From an uncultured Candidatus Poseidoniales archaeon (GTDB lineage Archaea; Thermoplasmatota; Poseidoniia; Poseidoniales; Thalassarchaeaceae): a stretch of 38,439 bases of DNA. This document shows, in pieces, positions 1 through 9,372 of this stretch; the stretch's first letter is position 1, and each line of letters starts with the position of its first letter. Location: positions 1 to 38,439 of the forward strand of contig CABXQY010000005.1 in assembly GCA_902514485.1 (NCBI GenBank). Direction: 5' to 3'. The position numbers were made by a program, and so were the translations under genes. The notes under the pieces were generated by a model. The model did no database searches. It saw nothing but the letters and a program-made list of their open reading frames with translations, and was not told where the DNA came from.

Positions 1-420
1 GCAGCTCAATTAGGTTTACCTGACCCAATCGATGGAGTTACAAGAGAGCCGTACGGTTTTCATCTCAAATTTTGTACTGCTACGTACAAAGATTCTGGGC
101 AACTCCGAAGAAGATTTATTCGAAGAGGAGAGCATACAATATCTCCTCATGAAACTTTAACAGATGATGGTACTCTAATTTTTGGTGCTTTGTCCTCAAC
201 TCCTGATGAACAGGAGGAATGGATTAATGAAATTTGTAAAGAAACAGGACTCCCCTCTCGTTTTCTCTATTGGGATGAGTTAAATTCAAGGATAGAAATG
301 CCATTAGTAGTTGCGGAAGATATTGCGAGCACAGTTGATGCTGATGTATCAATGGTTGAAGTTACCCCTACTTATGAGAGGATGGAATTAACAGTAGTTT
401 TCCTCAATTCTAAATCTTGA
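1..420 (+). CDS. C-terminal part of a hypothetical protein, truncated by the window start
   Basis: Frame 1 is open from base 1 to TGA at 418-420, so the 190..420 ORF is only the tail. No recognised family. Confidence 0.7.
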   Translation, partial: AAQLGLPDPIDGVTREPYGFHLKFCTATYKDSGQLRRRFIRRGEHTISPHETLTDDGTLIFGALSSTPDEQEEWINEICKETGLPSRFLYWDELNSRIEMPLVVAEDIASTVDADVSMVEVTPTYERMELTVVFLNSKS

Positions 421-485
421 TTATCGATTCCATTTAGTTTGATATACACGTTTAGTTCATTTACCCCTGACTTTAGTCATGTGTC

Positions 486-2330
486 ATGCCAGTTAGGCGA
501 GCCGACCCTGATTCAACAGGTGTTGATCCATATAGGCGTCTTTCAGCATCACAGGTTATCACTTGGAATACATGCCCTCGACTCTGGTACTATTCGTATA
601 TTCCAAAGTTGAAGAGTCCTCTCCCACCTCAGATATTACGTGGTAATGCTGTTGAAGAATGCATATCTAGGATACTTAGAGAGTCTCCAGTCTATATTTC
701 TTCCTCAGATATTGATAGAATCATATCTCCTCTGAATTCAGATGGGTCCGTAGCCTATGACTCGGTTGAGGGTTGGGTTGGGCCAAAGTTAGAAGTGATT
801 TCTAAAGAAAACTGGCCGTTAAATCGTAAACAATTATTTGATTGGGCTGTATCAAGGATGGAAATACATTTTGATAAGTGTTGGAATTCGGCAATCAAAG
901 ATTGGGAATCCAGCTCCAATAGAATAGGTAAGTCAGAAGATATCAATCCAGATGAAGGGCGCCAGATGATTATTGCTGGAATCAATCTCCATTTAGATCA
1001 GGTTGAATTGTGCTTGAAATCAGATGGTGGCCCTAACTTTGAGTCTTGGAGGAGAGGCGAATACCGACCTGAATGGCCGGCCCCCGATGGCTTTCCTAGG
1101 AAATGGAATCATATTCATCCTGCTGCTGAAAATGATTCCTCTCCAATAACTTGGGTAGAAGCATGGGAAGTTTCTCGTCCCTGGTTTGTAGATCCTGATG
1201 GTTCCAGTTTCACTGAAACAACTTCCCACCCCGAGGGCTGGTTTCAAGGAGAATACGATATTGTTTATCGTTGGACAGGAGGAGTTCGAATTGTAGACTT
1301 GAAAGCATCTGTTGGAAAAGGTGATCGTTCTGGAGGTTATATTGAGCAATTAAGATTGTATTCTTGGATTTGGTGGGAAACTCATGCAAGGAATGATGAA
1401 GTTGAGGGGTTGGAAATTTGGTATTTAGGTCCCGGTACTATCAAGAAAGTACCTATGCCTAGTGAATTAGAGATGTCAGAATATAATGAAGTATTAGGAG
1501 AATTATATCTTAAAATTCATTCTAAAGACCCCGAAATATCTGATTGCCCTCCGAATCCCTCTCCATTAAGGTATTTTGATGTAGGAGGCATACCTTCTGA
1601 CCCTCCAGTTGATCCTAATCCAAAAGCACGTTGTGGAAAATGTGAACTTAGAGGAATTTGTGAAAATAGTGATTATGAGTTAGTTCTACCTTCAGAAAAT
1701 AGATTAGAAAAATTTTCACATGCGTGGCCAATTACTCTGATGGATGATATCAAGACACGTCATACAGTAATAGGGGAAGTTCGAGAATTAGAGGGACCTA
1801 ATCTTAACCCTGACGGCACAGTAGATTTATCTTTCAAATTAATAGATGGTTATGAGAGAGCTAAAGTGAAGGTCCATCGTTTTGGAGGGCCAAAGAATGT
1901 GTCGCGCTCAATACAAAATCAAAGTACCGTTAAAATAGAAAATTCATTAACTTCAATCTGGCGAAGTGAATTAGTAATTGATTTGGACTCCAAGTCGATT
2001 ATCACTATTGCTGGTTCAGAAGAAAGGGCACCGGTGATTGATATTGAGACTCGCGTTAATGTAATAGGCAGAATTTGGTCAATTAATGCATTTCCTAATG
2101 GCGAAGGAGTTGCGCGTTGGGCAATTACTCTAGTAGACAGCAGTGGTTCAGTTGGTATCGTAGCTTTTAAGCAATTTATCCCAGTTATTGCTGCTGGTCT
2201 GTCTAGAGGTGATGAAATCGCCATACTCAATGGTGAGATAGGTGAATTCGCAGGTCAGAAGCAGGTAAGACTTGGCCCAGGGGCTAGGGTAGTTCTCCTG
2301 AAAAGTTCAGAAGATTTAGATCCGTTCTAA
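486..2330 (+). CDS. PD-(D/E)XK (RecB/Cas4-like) nuclease with candidate Fe-S cysteines and C-terminal OB-fold-like region
   Basis: SASQVITWNTCPRLWYYSY; GEYDIVYRW..VRIVDLKAS; QLRLYSW (QxxxY); CGKCELRGIC (Cx2Cx5C); C-terminal VIGRIWSI..GVARWAITLVDSSGSVGIVAF is OB-like. Confidence 0.75.
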   Translation: MPVRRADPDSTGVDPYRRLSASQVITWNTCPRLWYYSYIPKLKSPLPPQILRGNAVEECISRILRESPVYISSSDIDRIISPLNSDGSVAYDSVEGWVGPKLEVISKENWPLNRKQLFDWAVSRMEIHFDKCWNSAIKDWESSSNRIGKSEDINPDEGRQMIIAGINLHLDQVELCLKSDGGPNFESWRRGEYRPEWPAPDGFPRKWNHIHPAAENDSSPITWVEAWEVSRPWFVDPDGSSFTETTSHPEGWFQGEYDIVYRWTGGVRIVDLKASVGKGDRSGGYIEQLRLYSWIWWETHARNDEVEGLEIWYLGPGTIKKVPMPSELEMSEYNEVLGELYLKIHSKDPEISDCPPNPSPLRYFDVGGIPSDPPVDPNPKARCGKCELRGICENSDYELVLPSENRLEKFSHAWPITLMDDIKTRHTVIGEVRELEGPNLNPDGTVDLSFKLIDGYERAKVKVHRFGGPKNVSRSIQNQSTVKIENSLTSIWRSELVIDLDSKSIITIAGSEERAPVIDIETRVNVIGRIWSINAFPNGEGVARWAITLVDSSGSVGIVAFKQFIPVIAAGLSRGDEIAILNGEIGEFAGQKQVRLGPGARVVLLKSSEDLDPF

Positions 2331-2334
2331 ATAA

Positions 2335-3030
2335 TTAGTTTCCTCTATTGAAGTATGGGATCATTCTCCCTACTGTGTCTCCAATTACTCTAGAAGCAAG
2401 ATTGTTGAAGCGGCTTGGTACTGGTGACAGGTATACTTTTCCAGTACCAGAAATGATATTTACAAATCCTTCTCCACCTGCTAACTTTGAAATAGCACTT
2501 TTCCCTAGCATTCTTGTCTCATAATTTAAAGATGCATCTCTTGCGACAGCGAAATTTCCATCAACTGTCAATGTACTATTTTGTAAATTAATCTCTTGAA
2601 TAGGGCCGTCTGAATAGTATACTAAGGTTCCAGTTCCTGAAACGGTTGTTTGGTATATTCCTTCTCCACCAAAGGCCATTGATGCGATTCCCTTATTTCT
2701 AATAATCCCTACTTCAATTCCTTCATCGGAACAAATGTATGCTCCAGCATCAAGAACAATAGAATTGCCACTCAGTTCTAGTATGTGGTATTCTCCAAAT
2801 GTAGGTGGTCCGAAGAAAACTTCGCCAGTTCCTGTATATGTTGGTCTGAAAACGGACTCTCCAGACACCATCGATTTCAGAAATCCTCCTACACTAGGTT
2901 TCTTCGTAACCATTTCGATATCCCCAATCATGTAGTGTAAAGCACCTGATTCTGCACGAACAGTGTCTCCATCTAGAGTTACTTTTACCATTCTTAGTTC
3001 TTGTTTATCCACTATTTCATATTGGGGCAT
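2335..3030 (-). CDS. AIM24 / TIGR00266 family protein
   Basis: MPQYEIVDKQELRMVKVTLDGDTVRAESGALHYMIGDIEM and repeated SGTG motifs. Start set at ATG 3030 because the track ORF extends into the tRNA. Confidence 0.75.
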   Translation of the reverse strand: MPQYEIVDKQELRMVKVTLDGDTVRAESGALHYMIGDIEMVTKKPSVGGFLKSMVSGESVFRPTYTGTGEVFFGPPTFGEYHILELSGNSIVLDAGAYICSDEGIEVGIIRNKGIASMAFGGEGIYQTTVSGTGTLVYYSDGPIQEINLQNSTLTVDGNFAVARDASLNYETRMLGKSAISKLAGGEGFVNIISGTGKVYLSPVPSRFNNLASRVIGDTVGRMIPYFNRGN

Positions 3031-3077
3031 AAAATTTTCATTTACGCTTGTCTTATCAATCTTTGTAATTCTTTTGA

Positions 3078-3163
3078 TGGCGCCGAGAGAGGGATTTGAA
3101 CCCCCGCGTCCATAGGACAATGGATTTCGAATCCATCGCAATACCGGGCTATGCGATCTCGGC
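3078..3163 (-). tRNA. tRNA-Ser(CGA), CCA encoded
   Basis: Acceptor GCCGAGA/TCTCGGC, loop TTCGAAA with anticodon CGA, long variable arm, T-arm GGGGG-TTCAAAT-CCCTC, 3' GCCA. Confidence 0.93.
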
Positions 3164-3184
3164 CGTAATTATTCCTGATACGGA

Positions 3185-3418
3185 TTGGTCATAAGCATGA
3201 CTCGTCTCGAGAGATATATGCGTATTCACATTAAGCATCATGATGAAGTTTTAAAGTTTGAATCTGAAGAGCCTGTGGCGATTTCTCAAATCCTTAAAGA
3301 ATTAGAAATACCTTCGTCAACAGTTCTTGCAGTTTATAATGATACAATTGTACCTCATTCTTCAATAATTAGTGAAGATATAGAACTCGAACTAGTGGTA
3401 GTTTCATCTGGTGGATAA
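3185..3418 (+). CDS. Ubiquitin-like beta-grasp protein (ThiS/MoaD/SAMP-type) ending in GG
   Basis: 73-77 aa with C-terminal IELELVVVSSGG; alternative start at MTRLERYMRIHIKH. Confidence 0.65.
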   Translation: MVISMTRLERYMRIHIKHHDEVLKFESEEPVAISQILKELEIPSSTVLAVYNDTIVPHSSIISEDIELELVVVSSGG

Positions 3419-4133
3419 GTCATAATTTAATTTTTGATTCTCATCAACTGTCAGCAATTCCTGATTTTTCTTAATTATCACAGCCTTATTCCCTAGTAAT
3501 TCTATTCCTTCATCATCACATCTTAGGAAAGATCCCTCATATAGCCCAATAACTGGATTATCATTATATTGATGAAATTCTTCAATTCTTCTTTCCCTAG
3601 TTTCACCAAAATGTTCGTTTAAAACATCCTCGTCTTCATCCTTCCACCAAATTCCTCCAGGGTAATAATGAGGATTTATTTGGAACCCAACGATACCAAA
3701 TGTTTCGAAGGAAGGTACCAATTCAATTGGCATATCATTTGTTGTTTGCATAGTGGGGCAAGCAACATTAGAGCCAGCACTAACTCCTGCATATGGGATA
3801 TTATCTTCTTTAACTCTCTTCCTAATTGGTTCTATCAATCCTTCATCATGTAACTTTCTAACTAATGTGAATGTGTTTCCACCTCCCACATAGATTCCTT
3901 CCATCTCTTCGATTTCTTTTATTGGATTATCCAATTCATGAATCCCTATAATTTCATATTCAGATTCTCTGAACATTTCTCTCACTTTATTCGTATATTC
4001 GTCATAATCTCTACTTGCATATGGAATGAAAAGAATCCTCTGGCAATCTTTGAAATTCTCATTCATAAGTTGTAAATACATACTTTTTCTTTCAGGAGTT
4101 CTTACCCCCCCCACTTCCTAAAAGTAGCTTCAT
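3404..4133 (-). CDS. pepE: Peptidase E-like (S51) protein; N-terminus requires a frameshift at a G8 tract
   Basis: GVRTPERK, EGIYVGGGNTFTLVRKL, GVSAGSNVACPTMQTTNDMP. ATG at 4133 encodes MKLLLGSGG in the frame that joins GVRTPERK only if the tract is 7 G. Confidence 0.75.
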
Positions 4134-4142
4134 TTAACAACC

Positions 4143-4904
4143 TCAAGCATAAAAGTTTGAATCACTCTGATTTTCACCTGTTTCAAGAATCTCATTAATT
4201 GTTCCTGAAACTTCCATATTTTCTAGTAGTGTTTTAGCAGTTTTTTCTGTAGTATCCAAATCTAATTTCAGAGGCAGATCTAATCCTTCTTCTATCCAAG
4301 AAGCCAGTCTATCTGCTGCCAGAACATCAGCGCTAGCACCTATTGTGTCGGCGACAAGCCCTATTGCGGGAACCTCATGTAGTGGTGAGAGTGAGATTAG
4401 CAGCCCTGCAATACCAATCATCCCTGAAGATGGCTGTTCACTAGTCACTGTTATATCATTTTTCTCTAATGATTTTCTAATCTTTGCATCTGCACAAATG
4501 ACATGAATATTCCTATCTTCGGCGCCAGCAGCTAGTCCTGCTAGGACTAATAATTGAGGAGTTTCATATTTCTTTGCTAGCTCAAGAATACTATCCGATA
4601 CTTCGAACTGCCCGTTCGCAGTCATCGGTTGTAAATCCCCCCCTATCGTGATTATAGTCTTACCATCAGGTAGTATGACTGAATTAATATCTAATCTCGG
4701 GGGCGACATTAATCCTTCTTTAGATAATGTTGCATGAGGTGGAAAATCTGGATGTAAAATCCAACCTATAGTTCTAGATGGATGTTTCTCAACTAATGCA
4801 TCTACAACTAGCTTTCCAACATTCCCTACACCCGGTACTGCCTCTAATATTGCAGAATGTTCAGGTAAACCATTACCAACAATCCAATGAAATCTAGTCT
4901 TCAT
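4143..4904 (-). CDS. PAC2 family (proteasome assembly chaperone-like) protein
   Basis: PGVGNVGKLVVDALVEK...; LVLAGLAAG; SSGMIGIAGLLISLSPLHEVPAIGLVADT typical of archaeal PAC2 proteins; sits next to Nop10. Confidence 0.8.
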   Translation of the reverse strand: MKTRFHWIVGNGLPEHSAILEAVPGVGNVGKLVVDALVEKHPSRTIGWILHPDFPPHATLSKEGLMSPPRLDINSVILPDGKTIITIGGDLQPMTANGQFEVSDSILELAKKYETPQLLVLAGLAAGAEDRNIHVICADAKIRKSLEKNDITVTSEQPSSGMIGIAGLLISLSPLHEVPAIGLVADTIGASADVLAADRLASWIEEGLDLPLKLDLDTTEKTAKTLLENMEVSGTINEILETGENQSDSNFYA

Positions 4905-5122
4905 TCTTCTTCCCTCTCGATTACTCTCCGAGGGGTTGGAAGAGACTCAATCCATTCGTCGCTTCCTGCGTCGACTCTCTGCCTTCTTCTTGTTCCTTGA
5001 GGGTCTTCTGGAGAATATTTTAATGGAGCAACTGTATCCATTTTGCCATTACAATGCTTACAGATATCCCCCAGACCATACTCTCCGCAGTCCTTACAAC
5101 GCTGTAATTTTGTACGTACCAT
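4901..5122 (-). CDS. nop10: H/ACA RNP protein Nop10
   Basis: MVRTKLQRCKDCGEYGLGDICKHCNGKMDTVAPLKYSPEDPQGTRRRQR. A longer start at 5188 (ATGA overlap) is also possible. Confidence 0.85.
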   Translation of the reverse strand: MVRTKLQRCKDCGEYGLGDICKHCNGKMDTVAPLKYSPEDPQGTRRRQRVDAGSDEWIESLPTPRRVIEREEE

Positions 5123-5184
5123 GTGACCCCTCAGATTGTTGTGATGTTTGAGGGTGTATGAATTAATATGTTCGAAAACCCTAA

Positions 5185-5991
5185 TCATAGTCTTTCTATA
5201 GTGATTGACCCCTCAACCGACTTGATTTTTTCCGTTGCAATTTTCTTTGCCGCTTCCCAAGCAGATTCAGCTAGTGAATAATCAGGTGCTCTAATATCAA
5301 TTCGGTAATGAGGTGCGCCATCGTAATGGCAAGTTAATGTTACTTCTTCTTCATTTTCAACTACAGATTCTGCCGCAGCTAAGGTTTCTCTAATCGCATT
5401 TACTCCTTCGGAGCCCCAAACTTCAATGTCATATATGCCTCTAATCTCTACAAAAGGTGGAACAATATTTTCGACAGCTAATTCAGTAACTATCTTTATC
5501 CATTTACCTGAGAATCCAGCATCGGCAAGAGCGGTTTCTGTAATTGCACATTCCTCCAATGCTCCATAAAGTGAGCCGAATTGTTCAATCATTTCTTCAG
5601 ATATGGCTTCTGTTTTTTCAGTATCCCAATTTACTCTTTCGGCCGCTACTCGCATGATTTGACTTGCACGTTGTTGATTCTTCCAAGTCTGTAGAGTATC
5701 TTTTTTTCTTTCTGCTGAAACTGCTTTGATAGATAGATCGACTCTTTGCCTATCTTTCTTAACATTAACAACCTTGGCTACTACTCTTTGTCCCTCTCTT
5801 AGATGCGCTCGGATATTTTTTACCCATCCAGACGCAACTTCTCCTATGAATACGAATCCTTCTCTCTCTCCATATCCATTTAGATTTAGGTAGGCACCAT
5901 TTTCCTTAACGCCCTTGACAGTACAAACAAGAAGTTCTCCTTCTTCAGGCCATAGTTCGTTGGCATCACTCATTGTATCTGTCCCCTTCAT
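5185..5991 (-). CDS. Translation initiation factor aIF2 subunit alpha
   Basis: S1 domain (GELLVCTVKGVKENGAYLNLNGYGEREGFVFIGEVASGWVKNIRAHLREGQRVVAKVVNVKKDRQRVDLSIKAVS); alternative start 5973. Confidence 0.9.
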   Translation of the reverse strand: MKGTDTMSDANELWPEEGELLVCTVKGVKENGAYLNLNGYGEREGFVFIGEVASGWVKNIRAHLREGQRVVAKVVNVKKDRQRVDLSIKAVSAERKKDTLQTWKNQQRASQIMRVAAERVNWDTEKTEAISEEMIEQFGSLYGALEECAITETALADAGFSGKWIKIVTELAVENIVPPFVEIRGIYDIEVWGSEGVNAIRETLAAAESVVENEEEVTLTCHYDGAPHYRIDIRAPDYSLAESAWEAAKKIATEKIKSVEGSITIERL

Positions 5992-6158
5992 TCGAGGACG
6001 TCTACAACTGTGCTTCCAGAAAGATCTGCTTTTCCACCTGCTGGACGTGCTAATGTAGCACCGCAGATAGAACAGGAGATAGCGGTTGACGCCCTGTCAA
6101 AAAGAATGGTTTCATGTCCGCAGTCAGTGCAGCTCACACGTAGGAATTTTCCACTCAT
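5988..6158 (-). CDS. rps27e: Ribosomal protein S27e
   Basis: Own translation: MSGKFLRVSCTDCGHETILFDRASTAISCSICGATLARPAGGKADLSGSTVVDVLE. Zn-ribbon; absent from the ORF track (<60 aa); stop overlaps aIF2-alpha start (ATGA). Confidence 0.9.
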   Translation of the reverse strand: MSGKFLRVSCTDCGHETILFDRASTAISCSICGATLARPAGGKADLSGSTVVDVLE

Positions 6159-6171
6159 CATTATCCCTCAA

Positions 6172-6444
6172 TCATTTATCAATTAATTCGAATTTCTTCG
6201 CACGCTTTCCTGCAGGAGAGTGACCTTTGCCAGTCTCTGTACATCTGAAAACTAGATTTACACGCTTTGTTGGTTTTTCTCCTGATGGTTTAGGACGAGG
6301 AAAACCTCTGTAACCTGAAGTAACTTTACGGAATCTTCTCTGACCCCATTTTAATTCGCTAGCACGCCTTTTCTTTACGCGCTCAACTGTATGTTCTGTG
6401 TGCTTACCTGCAGAAGGACTGTAACGCATTACTTTACGCGGCAT
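6172..6444 (-). CDS. rpl44e: Ribosomal protein L44e (L42e)
   Basis: MPRKVMRYSPSAGKHTEHTVERVKKRRASELKWGQRRFRK...; alternative starts 6453/6462. Confidence 0.88.
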   Translation of the reverse strand: MPRKVMRYSPSAGKHTEHTVERVKKRRASELKWGQRRFRKVTSGYRGFPRPKPSGEKPTKRVNLVFRCTETGKGHSPAGKRAKKFELIDK

Positions 6445-6598
6445 CTTAACCATCTTTAGCACCTCAGCGTCTTACGACGGAGCGGGCGACTGAAGACCCG
6501 TATATGAACTCTGTCGCGCAATCTCCGTTCGAAGTCATTGCAGATTTAGTGATTTAATCTAAAAAAGATAGATGAAGTAGTAGTGTCGGGGAACCGTC

Positions 6599-7147
6599 GT
6601 GATTGTTGACTTTATGCTGGTTTGGTTAGGTTTTTTCATCATGCTAGTCGGTATATCTTGGGCAAGAATGGGGCCAGCATTTCAAAGAAATAGATACTAC
6701 AGGCCGATTTTCATTATTGGACTTTTATGCATTATTAGTGATTTATCGCAATCTCAAGATCAATCAAAACATATAGAAGAGTTTCTTAATCTCATTATTG
6801 ACTTCTTACCATGGTTCTTCACAGGATTTCTAGGTTATTATCTTGTTTTATCCGGTGCCCCAACTTACATGAAAGTTAGATACCCTCCTCTAATTACGGG
6901 GTGGGTAATTATTCTGTACTCATTTCATTTATATTTTGAATATAATAATCATCTATCTGTTGGAGATATTCTAGTTTCTCTTTCAACGATTGTTGGAATT
7001 TCTTTTTCCTTTATCTTTTTCTTTTTCCTTGTTAGATTTGTAGAAAATCGAATCCCCCCTGAGGGCCCTGCTCCTGAATTAACGGACAGTGAGAAAGAAT
7101 TAGTGCGGAAAATTATTTCCAAGAACATAGGGGTCGATGAGAAATGA
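6599..7147 (+). CDS. Predicted multi-pass membrane protein
   Basis: 182 aa with several hydrophobic helices; GTG start; ATGA overlap with next ORF. Confidence 0.6.
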   Translation: MIVDFMLVWLGFFIMLVGISWARMGPAFQRNRYYRPIFIIGLLCIISDLSQSQDQSKHIEEFLNLIIDFLPWFFTGFLGYYLVLSGAPTYMKVRYPPLITGWVIILYSFHLYFEYNNHLSVGDILVSLSTIVGISFSFIFFFFLVRFVENRIPPEGPAPELTDSEKELVRKIISKNIGVDEK

Positions 7148-7503
7148 ATGATATCTTAGTAGATGTATTACTTTCTATATTTGGCGGATTTATACTCACG
7201 ACGATTTCATTAATAATTTTCCAAGTAGTATCCTATCACCCATACAGTCGACCAATAGTTCCAATATTTTTCCAATCAATTTCAGTATTTCTTGGTCTTG
7301 TAATAATTATTCTAATAGATGGAAAAGAAATCTCATTATCTTCTCAATGGACCTCGATACTTGAATCATCATTGATTTTAGGCATTACAGATATTATGAG
7401 AATTCTCCCTCTTTTCTACGTTTTAATGCTATATTTCCTTTTCAGAGCGTCTACAAGGACTCCTCTAGAGTCGCCTCTTCTGGAACTTTTAGAATCAGAA
7501 TAG
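7144..7503 (+). CDS. Predicted multi-pass membrane protein
   Basis: 119 aa, three to four hydrophobic segments, overlaps previous ORF by 4 nt. Confidence 0.6.
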   Translation: MNDILVDVLLSIFGGFILTTISLIIFQVVSYHPYSRPIVPIFFQSISVFLGLVIIILIDGKEISLSSQWTSILESSLILGITDIMRILPLFYVLMLYFLFRASTRTPLESPLLELLESE

Positions 7504-7582
7504 GTGGTTAGTTTACAACTCCTCTCAAGGGTAACTCTCATAACAAGTCGGTAAGTCGCCGCGCTATCCAATAGGTGTTATC

Positions 7583-7765
7583 ATGTCCAAAGGCACTCCA
7601 AGCATGGGTAAGAGACAAAAGTCAACTCACATTCGTTGTAGACGTTGCGGCCGTCATTCTTACCATAAGCAAAAGTCAGTATGTGCCTCTTGTGGATATG
7701 GTGAAACTTCACGTATGCGTAAGTATCAATGGAGTAAGAGAAATCGCTCCATGGGTAGTAAATAA
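7583..7765 (+). CDS. rpl37e: Ribosomal protein L37e
   Basis: [53 protein letters not shown]; two CxxC motifs. Confidence 0.92.
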   Translation: MSKGTPSMGKRQKSTHIRCRRCGRHSYHKQKSVCASCGYGETSRMRKYQWSKRNRSMGSK

Positions 7766-7823
7766 TCAAGTACCATATTAGCAAAGTGCTAAGACCCTTA
7801 TGACTGAGCGAGGTTTGTTCTAC

Positions 7824-9326
7824 ATGTGTGGTATCATTGGTATTGTTGGCAGTCCAGAACATCAAGTTGCTTCAGATATATACGATGGATTACTGGTCCT
7901 TCAACATCGTGGTCAAGATGCAGCAGGTATAGTTACTTTTGATGAACATAATATGTATCACAGAAGAGCGAATGGATACGTTCGCGATATATTCAAACAA
8001 AGACATATGAAATCTCTCAAAGGATCAGTGGGAATTGGGCATGTCAGATATCCTACAGCAGGAAGTTCTTCAGTAGCAGAGGCTCAACCATTCTATACAA
8101 ACACTCCATTTGGAGTCAGTTTGGCGCATAACGGTAATCTAAATAATACAGAAGAAATATTAGAAAGCTTACTTGAATATGACCACCGAAGAATCAACAC
8201 AAGTTCTGATTCAGAGGCTCTACTCAATTTATTTGCTGCTGAGATTCAACGTTCACTAAATGGTCGCCCAGGTGGCATAAATATGTTAAATTCAGAAGAC
8301 ATATTTCGTGCAATAGAAAGAACACACATAAGGGCCGAAGGGAGTTATAGTGTCGTTTCATGCATAACTGGTTGGGGAGTGATTGCTTTTAGAGACCCCA
8401 ATGGTATCAGGCCATTATGCATGGGTACTAGAGAAGTAGATGGATTCAAAGAATATGTATTTGCTTCGGAAAGTGCTGCTTTAATGGCATTAGGGTTCGA
8501 ACTAGAAAGGGATGTTGAACCAGGTGAAGCGATTGTTGTAAGAAGAGATGGTAGTTTTTCATCCAAACAATGCCATCCTGAACCACAACATCGTCCATGT
8601 ATATTTGAACACGTATATTTTGCTCGACCTGATTCCGTAATTGATGGAGTATCAGTTCATGCAGCACGTCTTAGAATGGGTTCATCTCTAGCGCGTCGAA
8701 TTATGGAAATAGAACCTAACCACCAAATAGATGCTGTAATTCCTGTGCCAGATAGTGGTTGTATCGCAGCGCTTGAGTTAGCAAGAGAATTAGGTGTTCC
8801 TTATCGTGAAGGCTTTGTCAAGAATAGATATATTGGTCGTACTTTTATCATGCCAGGACAATCGGTTAGAAAAGATTCAGTAAGGAAAAAATTGAACACA
8901 ATTGAGAGCGAATTCATCGGCAAAATAGTGCTTATTGTTGACGATAGTATTGTTAGAGGAAACACCTCTAAGAGAATTGTTGAGATGGCTAGGAAAGCAG
9001 GTGCTACCAAGGTGTTCTTTGCGTCTGCTGCTCCTCCAATAATTCATCCTAATGTCTATGGAATTGATATGCCTGCTAAGAATGAATACGTGGCGCACAA
9101 TCGTTCTAACTCTGAAATTTGTGAGGCAATTGGTGCCGACTGGATGATTTACCAAGACTTAGATGATTTAGTTGAAGCATGCTTGGGTGCTGGTAATGAC
9201 AATATTGCTACATTTGATTGTTCCTGCTTTGATGGTATTTATGTTACTGGTGGTGTTACTGATGAATACCTTAACCGAATTGAGAAATCGAGAAATGATA
9301 ATGCGAAGAAATCTGTGTCTGTTTAG
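7824..9326 (+). CDS. purF: Amidophosphoribosyltransferase
   Basis: MCGIIGIVG with N-terminal Cys, GHVRYPTAGSSS, PRPP loop VLIVDDSIVRGNTSKRIV, CSCFDGIYVTGG. Confidence 0.93.
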   Translation: MCGIIGIVGSPEHQVASDIYDGLLVLQHRGQDAAGIVTFDEHNMYHRRANGYVRDIFKQRHMKSLKGSVGIGHVRYPTAGSSSVAEAQPFYTNTPFGVSLAHNGNLNNTEEILESLLEYDHRRINTSSDSEALLNLFAAEIQRSLNGRPGGINMLNSEDIFRAIERTHIRAEGSYSVVSCITGWGVIAFRDPNGIRPLCMGTREVDGFKEYVFASESAALMALGFELERDVEPGEAIVVRRDGSFSSKQCHPEPQHRPCIFEHVYFARPDSVIDGVSVHAARLRMGSSLARRIMEIEPNHQIDAVIPVPDSGCIAALELARELGVPYREGFVKNRYIGRTFIMPGQSVRKDSVRKKLNTIESEFIGKIVLIVDDSIVRGNTSKRIVEMARKAGATKVFFASAAPPIIHPNVYGIDMPAKNEYVAHNRSNSEICEAIGADWMIYQDLDDLVEACLGAGNDNIATFDCSCFDGIYVTGGVTDEYLNRIEKSRNDNAKKSVSV

Positions 9327-9372
9327 CACATTTACCAGTTAGGATGAAAGAGTATTGTCGCTTAGTATATTC

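Noticed and set aside
3031-3141. N-terminal extension of the AIM24-like ORF
   Set aside because: Overlaps the tRNA-Ser gene; family start matches ATG at 3030.
7575-7865. ORFs 7575..7781 (+) and 7581..7865 (-)
   Set aside because: Overlap the clear L37e gene in other frames.
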